From the NCBI GenBank assembly GCA_905196835.1, contig CAJJWN010000026.1, positions 1-41,203 on the forward strand: DNA of 41,203 nt, written 5' to 3'. Of the stretch, positions 1 through 7,202 are shown piece after piece; the stretch's first letter is position 1; every line of letters starts with the position of its first letter. The position numbers and the translations under genes were made by a program. A model generated the notes under the pieces. It was given only the letters and a program-made list of their open reading frames with translations. It made no database searches and was not told the origin of the DNA. The DNA comes from an uncultured Prevotella sp. GTDB taxonomy: Bacteria; Bacteroidota; Bacteroidia; Bacteroidales; Bacteroidaceae.

Positions 1-2663
1 AGAGCATCGACGTGCTCAAGGACGCATCCTCTACCGCCATCTACGGTGCGCGCGGTGCCAACGGTGTCATCATCGTTACGACCAAGAGCGGCGTGGAAGG
101 CAAAATCCAGGTTAACTTCAATGGTTCGCTCGGTTGGAAATCTATCACAAAGGAAATTCCCGTAATGGACCCGTACAACTACGCTTACTACCAGTATGAG
201 CTTGCTACTGCCGGAACATCGTCAATAACATCAGACTACGGCAATTACAATGACCTTGATATCTGGCGTTCGGTAGACGGAAGCGACTGGCAGGACGACA
301 TCTTCGGCCGCACTGGTACACAGAAGATGTACAACGTGAACGTGAGCGGTGGTTCGAAGGAGGTGAAGTTCAACCTCGGTTTCTCACATACAGACGAGGA
401 AGCCATAATGTACGGTTCCGGTTATGCAAAGAACAACGTCAACGCCAAGTTGAACGCGAAGCTGAACAAGTGGCTGACCTTGGACTTCACTGGCCGTCTG
501 GCATTCACCAAGCTTGACGGACTTAGCGGCGGTGCAGACACAAATGAAAGCAACGCGGCCAACTCAATTGTGGCTAACACCATATTGTACCGTCCGGTTG
601 AGCCGCTGTCAAGTTCTGATGACGATTCGGAGAACAGCCTGTCAAACCAAAGGACGCCTATGCAACGTATTACAGGTACATATAAGTATCAGGAGCGTTT
701 CCAGCAGAATTATAACATAGGATTGAGCTGGCGTCCGTTCAAGGGATGGACTTTCCGTACAGACTTCGGTTATACATGGAGGTACTACAATACCGACCAG
801 GCTTGGAACGGTGATGCTACAATGAGCTCAAGGCTCAACGGTCAGGGTAACCCTCAGGCCGTATTGACAAGGGAGTCAAGGAAGCAGTGGCGCAACTCTA
901 ACACCATTACTTATGATAACGACAAGCTCTTCGGCGGACGCGACCGCATCAACGTACTCATCGGACACGAGTGGAGCAGCTCGCAGGAAACATCTAACGA
1001 GCAGACTTCAATAATGTTCCCTGAAACGATGACACCCAGTGAAGTGCTTGCCAACATGAGTGCGGGCGAGGCTATGCGCAATGTCTCAACCATTGGCGAG
1101 GAGGACAACCTTCTTTCATTCTTCGGACGTATTAACTATACCTTGGCCGACAAGTATCTGGCTACATTCACTGTACGTGCCGACGGTTCATCCAAGTTCG
1201 CCAAGGGTAACCGCTGGGGCTGGTTCCCGTCAGCCGCATTGGCATGGCGCATATCAGAAGAGAACTTTATGAAAAAGGCTCAAAGCTGGCTTTCAAACCT
1301 GAAACTTCGTCTCAGCTTCGGTATGGCAGGTAACAACCGCATACCTGCAGGCTCAGTACGCTCTGTGTTCACATTGACAGAGCCTGCCGACCACGGACCA
1401 TACTTTAACGAGACTGGTGTACCCATGCTCCGCCACGGTGACACACTGTACAATCCTGACCTGAAGTGGGAGACCACCATCACCCGTAACATCGGTATCG
1501 ATTACGGCTTCTGGAACAACCGCATCAGCGGTACGTTGGACTTCTATTGGAACACAACCGATGACCTGCTTATGCGCAGCCTTATCCCTGCCACAACAGG
1601 TTATAGCTACCAGTACCAGAATTTTGGCAAGACATCAAACAAGGGTGTCGAGTTCGCCCTCAATGCAGTGCTTGTGGACAAGAAGAACTTTGGCTTGAAC
1701 TTCAATTTCAACATAGCCTACAACCGCAACAAGATTGAAGAGGTGGCAATGGACAGCCCGTGGCAAATCAACGAGTTTGCAGGCTCTACGTTCGCAAACT
1801 ATGAAACCTTCCGCATAGAGGAAGGCGGACGCCTTGGCGAGATTTGGGGTTACAGGTCAAACGGCTTCTTTACCGTGTACGACCCCGCAACAGGCACCGG
1901 CGACCTCGTGCTGAACGGCACACGTTGGGAACTTGCACCCGGACATGCACCAGACAACAGTGCAACGCTTACCGGAGGAAATCTCTATCCTGGCGGAAGA
2001 AAATACAAAGTTGACGAAAACGGCGACCCAATCAAGTCGCGCCTCGGCAACACCGTGCCATCAACAACAGGAGGCTTCGGTATAGATGGCCGCGTTGGCA
2101 ATTTCGACTTCAACGTATTCTTCAACTATTCTCTTGGCAACAAGATTGTCAATGGTACAAGAATGGCCAATTCGTTCTACACCGGAACAAGGCAGCACCA
2201 GAACCTTATAGCCGACTTCAACGTAAGCAATCGCTATACATGGATTGACCCGGAAACCGGCCTCAACATCGGTCGTCCTTCGTCAGGCACTGTAACAGCA
2301 TACGGAGGAGCAGACGCGATAATGGCACGTTTGAACGAAATCAATGCCGGAGCACGAACCTATAACCCTGCGGCTGTAACACAGTTGTATTTCAGTGACG
2401 ACGCGATAGAGGACGCCGATTTCTTGCGTTTGCAGAATATAACCATAGGCTACACCCTGCCGAAGAAGTGGGTACGGACTATATGGCTTGAGAACGTGCG
2501 CATTTACTTCACCGGCTACAACCTCTTCTGCTTCACCGGCTATGACGGCTACGACCCCGAAGTAGACACCAGCAGCAAGAGGAACCCGATGACCCCGGGT
2601 GTTGACTACGCAGCTTACCCGAAGAGCCGCACATTCGTGGGAGGTATTAACATTACATTCTAA
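1..2663 (+). CDS. SusC-type TonB-dependent outer-membrane receptor, 3' part (5' end outside window)
   Basis: The reading frame is open from the left edge, so the true start lies outside the window. The visible part begins inside the plug domain with the SusC/RagA-family signature SIDVLKDASSTAIYGARG, followed by GANGVIIVTTKSG. About 850 residues of beta-barrel follow, ending in the aromatic C-terminus GGINITF, as expected for an outer-membrane barrel. Missing are the signal peptide, the carboxypeptidase-like N-terminal domain and the TonB box. In the SusCD family this protein is the channel that imports glycan oligomers into the periplasm using TonB energy, with the SusD partner as lid. The next gene is that SusD partner, 141 bases downstream. 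The internal GTG at position 12 is not a credible start because it lies within the conserved plug motif. The glycan is not shown by this gene; the neighbouring GH28-GH105 enzyme suggests pectin. Confidence 0.96.
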   Translation, partial: SIDVLKDASSTAIYGARGANGVIIVTTKSGVEGKIQVNFNGSLGWKSITKEIPVMDPYNYAYYQYELATAGTSSITSDYGNYNDLDIWRSVDGSDWQDDIFGRTGTQKMYNVNVSGGSKEVKFNLGFSHTDEEAIMYGSGYAKNNVNAKLNAKLNKWLTLDFTGRLAFTKLDGLSGGADTNESNAANSIVANTILYRPVEPLSSSDDDSENSLSNQRTPMQRITGTYKYQERFQQNYNIGLSWRPFKGWTFRTDFGYTWRYYNTDQAWNGDATMSSRLNGQGNPQAVLTRESRKQWRNSNTITYDNDKLFGGRDRINVLIGHEWSSSQETSNEQTSIMFPETMTPSEVLANMSAGEAMRNVSTIGEEDNLLSFFGRINYTLADKYLATFTVRADGSSKFAKGNRWGWFPSAALAWRISEENFMKKAQSWLSNLKLRLSFGMAGNNRIPAGSVRSVFTLTEPADHGPYFNETGVPMLRHGDTLYNPDLKWETTITRNIGIDYGFWNNRISGTLDFYWNTTDDLLMRSLIPATTGYSYQYQNFGKTSNKGVEFALNAVLVDKKNFGLNFNFNIAYNRNKIEEVAMDSPWQINEFAGSTFANYETFRIEEGGRLGEIWGYRSNGFFTVYDPATGTGDLVLNGTRWELAPGHAPDNSATLTGGNLYPGGRKYKVDENGDPIKSRLGNTVPSTTGGFGIDGRVGNFDFNVFFNYSLGNKIVNGTRMANSFYTGTRQHQNLIADFNVSNRYTWIDPETGLNIGRPSSGTVTAYGGADAIMARLNEINAGARTYNPAAVTQLYFSDDAIEDADFLRLQNITIGYTLPKKWVRTIWLENVRIYFTGYNLFCFTGYDGYDPEVDTSSKRNPMTPGVDYAAYPKSRTFVGGINITF

Positions 2664-2699
2664 ATGAAATAGGGTTATGAGGTTGTTATACGGTCATAC

Positions 2700-2737
2700 G
2701 GTTATGCGGTTTTAAGATACCACAAAACCAAATAACC
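2700..2737 (+). repeat. Intra-operon hairpin of the GGTTAT.CGGTTTT repeat family (susC-susD gap)
   Basis: GGTTATgcGGTTTT (2700-2713) can pair with AAAACCaaATAACC (2724-2737) around a 10-base loop, with a 2x2 internal mismatch. The gap continues with a second, related copy: the stretch ataaccgcaaaacctaaaa occurs twice, near 2732 and again just before the susD start. No T-run follows the hairpin, so it does not look like a simple terminator. Related sequences occur in the gaps upstream of oadB and upstream of the OadG-like gene. A role in mRNA processing or stability is inference. Confidence 0.6.
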
Positions 2738-2804
2738 GCAAAACCTAAAAAACGTAAACTTCCGTAAAACCCAATAACCGAATAACCGCAAAACCTAAAA
2801 TAAA

Positions 2805-4838
2805 ATGAAAAAGATATTTTCAATACTGATGCTCGCCGCAGGAGTCTTGGCAACAACATCTTGCTCTGACTTCTTGGACCAGACATCACCGTCCGAGCAG
2901 ACCCCGGAAACCATTTGGGAGTCGGCATTCTTTACGGAGGCGCGCGTAAACCAGCTTTATGGCGGCATGATTGACGGCGACCGCACATACAATCAGGACA
3001 TCCCTATCAAATGGGGTCTTAACACAGACATTGAGCTTTGCGACGGTCTTGGTGCCAACGCAACCAACCCGACCCACCCGCGCGGCGTGGGCAACTACAG
3101 CGGCACTCCTGCTTATCAAAACTTCTCACGCTCATGGGACGACATGTACGCAATCATCGAGGATGCCAACACTAACATTGAAGGCATACGTGGCAGCAGC
3201 ATGTTCAATAATGGTACAGACAGTGAGAAGGCTATGATGCAGCGATACCTTGGAGAATGCCTTACAATAAGGGCAATGATTTACTTTGACATTCTGCGCT
3301 ACTGGGGCGATGTGCCATTGAAGCTCGAATCGTCAAAGCCTAATTTAAGTAACGCTTATGTTGGCAAAACTGACCGCGACGACATCATGGACACGCTTAT
3401 GATTGACCTTGAAGAGGCAATTGACTTGCTGCCTTGGGCTGATGACGTGGCTGGATATACAACCGAACGCATCACGAAAGGCTATGCACACGCTCTGTTG
3501 GCGCAGATGGCCATGACGCGTGCCGGATGGGTGATACGCGAACAAAGGAAAGAAGGATATGAGGAAGCTACAGAATACAGCGACCCGAACTATCCGACCA
3601 TGCGCCCTGATGCAACAACACGCAGAGCACTGTACGAGAAGGCTTTGAAGCATTGGAGTGCAATTATAACCGATGGTACTCACAGACTCAATCCTTCGTT
3701 TAAGAATGAGTGGGAGCTTATCAATAAATTGCAACTTGACCAGACGTACCATGAGAATCTGTTTGAAATACCTTTCGGCCTTGGCGATAAGGGCGAGTTG
3801 GGCTATACAATAGGTGTGCGCATGAATTTCGGTGATGTCACAACTACAAATTATGGTCAGGGAAACTCGTCAGGTTCGCAAAAAGTAACGTCGGAACTGT
3901 TTTACTCTTACGACCCCAACGACACGCGTCGTGACATAACTTGCTCATATATCGACATCAGGCCTAACACTGAACGCGTAGGAGTGGAGACCATGTTGGG
4001 TAACGCTCCGTTCGGTCTGTATGTTGGCAAATGGGACGTAAGGATGATGAGCGACGCATGGCTCTCACAGAACTTGAACGCAAACGGAAAGCGCGGCTAT
4101 GGTATCAACGTGGTGAAGATGCGCTATTCACAGGTGTTGCTGTATTACGCAGAATGCCTGAACGAACTGGCCGGACCTGACGGACATTACGAGGGCGATG
4201 CCGGTATTACGGCTCGCGAAGCCTTGATGCAGGTGCATACACGCGCCTTTGAGGGAGCAAATGTAGCTGATGCACAGGCGTATGTCAATGCTATTGGCGG
4301 AAAAGACGACTTCTTCAACGCTCTTGTACAGGAGAACGCATGGGAGCTGGCTGGCGAAAACGTGCGCAAGTGGGACCTCATCCGTTGGAACTTGCTTGTG
4401 CCGAAAATCATGGAGGCTAAGCAAAATTATCTGAAGCACCTTACTGACGGTACATATCAGAAGACGGTTTACTTTAGATATACAGACGACACCAAGACCA
4501 AGATTGACCCGGCATCTGTAACATGGTACACCAATGCGGACGAGGCAAAAGCTGCGTACGATGCTTTGCCTGCCGAGGAAAAGGCATTGTGGAGTTCTGT
4601 AAGCTCTTATGGTAACAGCGACCCGACAAAGACGGACGATACACAGATATATACCAACCTGCCCAACATATCCTGCGGGCTTGTAGGCAGCACGGTGGTA
4701 TCTCCTGACTACGGTACAATCATTGGGTCAGGCCCGGCAGAGCCGTCCGTAATCAACCGCTATCTGATGCCGTTAGGCTCTACTACAATCTCAGCATCCA
4801 ATGGAGTGTTGCACAACTCTTACGGTTACAGCGATTAA
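2805..4838 (+). CDS. SusD/RagB-family glycan-binding lipoprotein
   Basis: The 677-residue protein starts with a lipoprotein signal, MKKIFSILMLAAGVLATTSC, with the lipobox cysteine at residue 20, then SDFLDQ, a very common start for mature SusD proteins. The body has the SusD-family pattern: an alpha-helical TPR-like scaffold (for example CLTIRAMIYFDILRYWGDVPL around 145-165), a long variable loop region, and the C-terminal block with ENAWELAGENVRKWDLIRWN (about 505-525). The family forms the surface lid of the SusC channel and binds the glycan. The length is somewhat above the usual 500-600 residues, with extra sequence in the C-terminal third. It is encoded directly after the SusC gene and 29 bases before the next lipoprotein, so one operon is very likely. 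The substrate cannot be read from sequence. Confidence 0.95.
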   Translation: MKKIFSILMLAAGVLATTSCSDFLDQTSPSEQTPETIWESAFFTEARVNQLYGGMIDGDRTYNQDIPIKWGLNTDIELCDGLGANATNPTHPRGVGNYSGTPAYQNFSRSWDDMYAIIEDANTNIEGIRGSSMFNNGTDSEKAMMQRYLGECLTIRAMIYFDILRYWGDVPLKLESSKPNLSNAYVGKTDRDDIMDTLMIDLEEAIDLLPWADDVAGYTTERITKGYAHALLAQMAMTRAGWVIREQRKEGYEEATEYSDPNYPTMRPDATTRRALYEKALKHWSAIITDGTHRLNPSFKNEWELINKLQLDQTYHENLFEIPFGLGDKGELGYTIGVRMNFGDVTTTNYGQGNSSGSQKVTSELFYSYDPNDTRRDITCSYIDIRPNTERVGVETMLGNAPFGLYVGKWDVRMMSDAWLSQNLNANGKRGYGINVVKMRYSQVLLYYAECLNELAGPDGHYEGDAGITAREALMQVHTRAFEGANVADAQAYVNAIGGKDDFFNALVQENAWELAGENVRKWDLIRWNLLVPKIMEAKQNYLKHLTDGTYQKTVYFRYTDDTKTKIDPASVTWYTNADEAKAAYDALPAEEKALWSSVSSYGNSDPTKTDDTQIYTNLPNISCGLVGSTVVSPDYGTIIGSGPAEPSVINRYLMPLGSTTISASNGVLHNSYGYSD

Positions 4839-4867
4839 CAATACAAGCACTTTAAAGAAACATCAAG

Positions 4868-6526
4868 ATGAAAACTATAAGAAAAATATTCAGCTACACG
4901 ATGGGTCTTGCCGTCGCACTTTGCGCTGCGGCGTGTGCCGACGAGAACGACTGGGACGTTGACAGTTCGTTTGACAGACTGTTCGGTGTAGCCAACGACG
5001 CCCTTGACGTTAACGAGGGCGACACATGGGCCGAAGTGGTGTTTGAAGGCTTCAGAGGCACAGAGTATTTCGTTATCGAAGTAAGCACCGACTCGTTGAC
5101 TGACGAAATGGAGATGGGCGCATCGCCCAACTCCATCGTCTACGGCGATGACCAGAGCATAACGTCTTCGCCCGATACCATACGCGGACTGCTCGGTGAA
5201 ACCAAGTATTTCATACGCATAAAAGCCTGTTCGGCTACAACACCAGACTCGAAGTGGGTTTACTTTGACAATGGCGACGGCGGAACATCATTCACCACGC
5301 TGGCGGAGCAAATCTTCAATACTCCGACGGCAGCCGACATGAGCGACGAATACATAAACCTGACATGGACACCTGGTGCAGAGGTTACACACATCACCGT
5401 GACTACGCCTGACGGCACACCGGTAATGGATGACATCATCCTCTCTGATGAAGCTATAGCCAACGGAGAATACAAGGTTGAAAACCTTACACAGCTTACA
5501 ACCTACGTGTTCACCATATACAACGGCGAGAAGAAGCGCGGCCAACTGGAGCTGACAACAGCGGCATCAATGCCGGATGCGGACTATCAGACAACTGTCC
5601 CGGCAACAGCTACCGTACTTAGTCAGGAAATCATCGACCAGGCCAGCGAGGAAGCGCTTGCAAAGCCCGGTATTGACCCGACAAACTACAGCGTCACCAT
5701 AGGCATACCGGCAGGAATGACACTTGATGTACACGGTACCGACGAAGACACGGGCGACGATACCAGCATAACAATTCCCGACGGAATGTCGGTTACATTC
5801 TTTGGATTGGCCGGTGGCGAGGCTCCAACGCTGAATGCAACAAAGAGCATCGACATTGGCGGCACTCACGCTTACATTCGCTTCAATAACGTAAGTTTCA
5901 CGGATGGTGGTTGCCAATACCTCATCAACCAGAGCAAGGCGGCGACAGTAGCCGAACTGACGTTTGAGGGATGCAGGCTGACTGATTTCGAGCGCAGCTT
6001 CGTCCGCTTGCAGGGTGCTGACAATGCCAAGACGATACTGAACCTGAACGTGAACAACTGTGTGGTAAACAATGTGGCGCAAGGCTACTCAATGTTCTTG
6101 TGGAAAGACAACAATGGCGTTGTGAACAACCTTAATGTCACAAATTCCACATTCGATGTATTCACACGCTCATTTGCAGAAATTACGGGTAACGACACAG
6201 GTACTACAATAAACGTAAGCGACTGTACGTTCTACGGTGGTCCTGATAGCGGCAGGTATATTGTAGATGCAAATGGCTCGACAGGTGTAAGCGTAAGCAT
6301 TACAAGATGTATTTTTGCTAATGCGGGAGGCAAGGGTATTCGTAACGCCACTTCTAATATCACGGAAGTCTACTTCACAAGTGACTTCTCATTCAGTGGC
6401 AATTCGTTTGACCCGACTGTGCAATTAAGCGAAAGCTCTACAGATGTATTTGCAGACCCGGCCAACCATGACTTTACAATACAGGTAAGGAACGTTGAGG
6501 TTGGCGACCCGCGCTGGCTTGAATAA
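4868..6526 (+). CDS. Surface lipoprotein with FnIII-like N-terminus and beta-helix C-terminus (DUF5123/DUF4957-like)
   Basis: The 552-residue protein has a lipoprotein signal ending CAAAC (cysteine at about residue 23). Two fibronectin type III-like modules follow: residues 40-140, ending YFIRIKACS and then FTTLAEQ, and about 148-230, containing INLTWTPGAEVTHITV. The C-terminal 300 residues are rich in short repeated strands with Asn and Cys ladders (IRFNNVSFTDGG, LTFEGCRLTDF, LNVNNCVVNN, LNVTNSTFDVF, INVSDCTFYGG, VSITRCIFANAG), as in a right-handed parallel beta-helix. Proteins of this architecture in Bacteroidales usually follow SusCD in pectin-type loci and carry DUF4957/DUF5123 domains. 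I see no clear catalytic triad of a pectate lyase, so glycan binding is more likely than cleavage; this is inference. It is the last gene of the susCD operon and is followed by a strong hairpin terminator. Confidence 0.8.
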   Translation: MKTIRKIFSYTMGLAVALCAAACADENDWDVDSSFDRLFGVANDALDVNEGDTWAEVVFEGFRGTEYFVIEVSTDSLTDEMEMGASPNSIVYGDDQSITSSPDTIRGLLGETKYFIRIKACSATTPDSKWVYFDNGDGGTSFTTLAEQIFNTPTAADMSDEYINLTWTPGAEVTHITVTTPDGTPVMDDIILSDEAIANGEYKVENLTQLTTYVFTIYNGEKKRGQLELTTAASMPDADYQTTVPATATVLSQEIIDQASEEALAKPGIDPTNYSVTIGIPAGMTLDVHGTDEDTGDDTSITIPDGMSVTFFGLAGGEAPTLNATKSIDIGGTHAYIRFNNVSFTDGGCQYLINQSKAATVAELTFEGCRLTDFERSFVRLQGADNAKTILNLNVNNCVVNNVAQGYSMFLWKDNNGVVNNLNVTNSTFDVFTRSFAEITGNDTGTTINVSDCTFYGGPDSGRYIVDANGSTGVSVSITRCIFANAGGKGIRNATSNITEVYFTSDFSFSGNSFDPTVQLSESSTDVFADPANHDFTIQVRNVEVGDPRWLE

Positions 6527-6555
6527 ATAAACAAAAACCAACGTTTTTTATAATC

Positions 6556-6590
6556 AGGAGGGACAATTTGAATTGTCCCTCCTTTGTGTT
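6556..6590 (+). terminator. Hairpin terminator of the susCD operon
   Basis: AGGAGGGACAATT (6556-6568) and AATTGTCCCTCCT (6571-6583) are perfect 13-base inverted arms separated by two bases; in practice the AT-rich top would open into a loop. The stem is followed by a modest T-rich stretch (6582-6590). It lies 30 bases after the stop of the third Sus gene. Confidence 0.8.
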
Positions 6591-6600
6591 CTCTCTGTTC

Positions 6601-6773
6601 TGGCGGATTTGCAATCCGCCAGTTCTTATTATAAGGATTTGCAATCCGATTACTGTTCCTTGTTTGTTGACGGCAAAGCGTAACGGTTTGAGCGGATTGC
6701 AAATCCTCATAGTATATTTCGGCGGATTACAAATCACGCCGAAACGTAAAGGATTGTAAATCACGCCGAAACG
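6601..6773. repeat. Cluster of GGATTTGCAATCC-type palindromic repeats
   Basis: Five related copies sit in about 170 bases: 6601-6621 (perfect 9-base arms TGGCGGATT/AATCCGCCA), 6635-6648, 6694-6706 (inverted order, GGATTGCAAATCC), 6724-6746 and 6751-6773. The last two share the 16-mer aaatcacgccgaaacg at a 27-base offset. The cluster lies in the convergent gap between the susCD operon and the GH3 gene. No credible gene is seen here: the short reading frames across it consist of the repeats. Confidence 0.75.
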
Positions 6774-6821
6774 CAGAGGCCACCGAAACAAAGAAACAGT
6801 CTAAATACAGAAACCACTGAA

Positions 6822-6927
6822 ACAGAATGCCACCTTTCAGTCAGCAAAAGACGACCTTTCAGCTTGCAAAACACGGTCTTTTACGTTGCAAAACACGGCA
6901 AATGGGAGGGCGAAAGGCCGTGTTTTG
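6822..6927. repeat. 22-bp phased repeat array 1 (five units)
   Basis: Five 18-base units start at 6822, 6844, 6866, 6888 and 6910, exactly 22 bases apart. The pattern is gcAAAA-7 variable bases-TTTTg with 4-base spacers. Examples are gcaaaagacgacctttca (6844), gcaaaacacggtctttta (6866) and gcgaaaggccgtgttttg (6910). The centres differ (GACGACC, CACGGTC, CACGGCA, GGCCGTG) while the A and T flanks and the phase are kept. The array lies in a convergent gap. Confidence 0.85.
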
Positions 6928-7008
6928 CGTAACGTTAATCGGGTGGATTTATTACAGGAAACGATGTCACACTGTCACGCGGCAGGTAAACCACTGATTG
7001 TCAAAAAG

Positions 7009-7057
7009 TTAAGCGTGACATTGGTGATGCGCTTAATGTTACCAATGTCACGCTTAA
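7009..7057. repeat. Perfect 17-bp inverted repeat with GTGAC motifs
   Basis: TTAAGCGTGACATTGGT (7009-7025) and ACCAATGTCACGCTTAA (7041-7057) are perfectly complementary around a 15-base loop. More TGTCAC/GTGAC copies surround it, near 6964, 6974, 7058 and 7099-7112. It is downstream of the GH3 gene, which is read on the minus strand, but no T-run follows on either strand. A terminator-like or protein-binding role is possible but unproven. Confidence 0.7.
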
Positions 7058-7202
7058 TGTCACGCTGTAAACCGTTGGCACATAGGCTTTTACCGGTGGA
7101 TGTGACGGTGTGACAGTAAAAGTAGTGAACGTGCCGTAAGTTTGTAGAACGTTAGTTAAAGCTTTGCAGACTTGTTGCTTGTACGTCCGTTCTTCGCTGT
7201 GC

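Larger units (their letters stand above)
6527..7202. other. Convergent gap rich in repeats
   Basis: This 676-base gap separates the susCD operon (+) from the 3' end of the GH3 gene (-). It contains the hairpin terminator, the GGATTTGCAATCC cluster, 22-bp array 1 and the GTGAC palindrome described separately. The remaining bases, mainly 7113-7202, show no gene, promoter or RNA that I can support. Confidence 0.6.

Noticed and set aside
6568..6759. 63-residue plus-strand frame after the susCD operon
   Set aside because: It runs through the terminator and the GGATTTGCAATCC repeats; its protein is made of repeated CNPP-type pieces, which reflects the DNA repeats.
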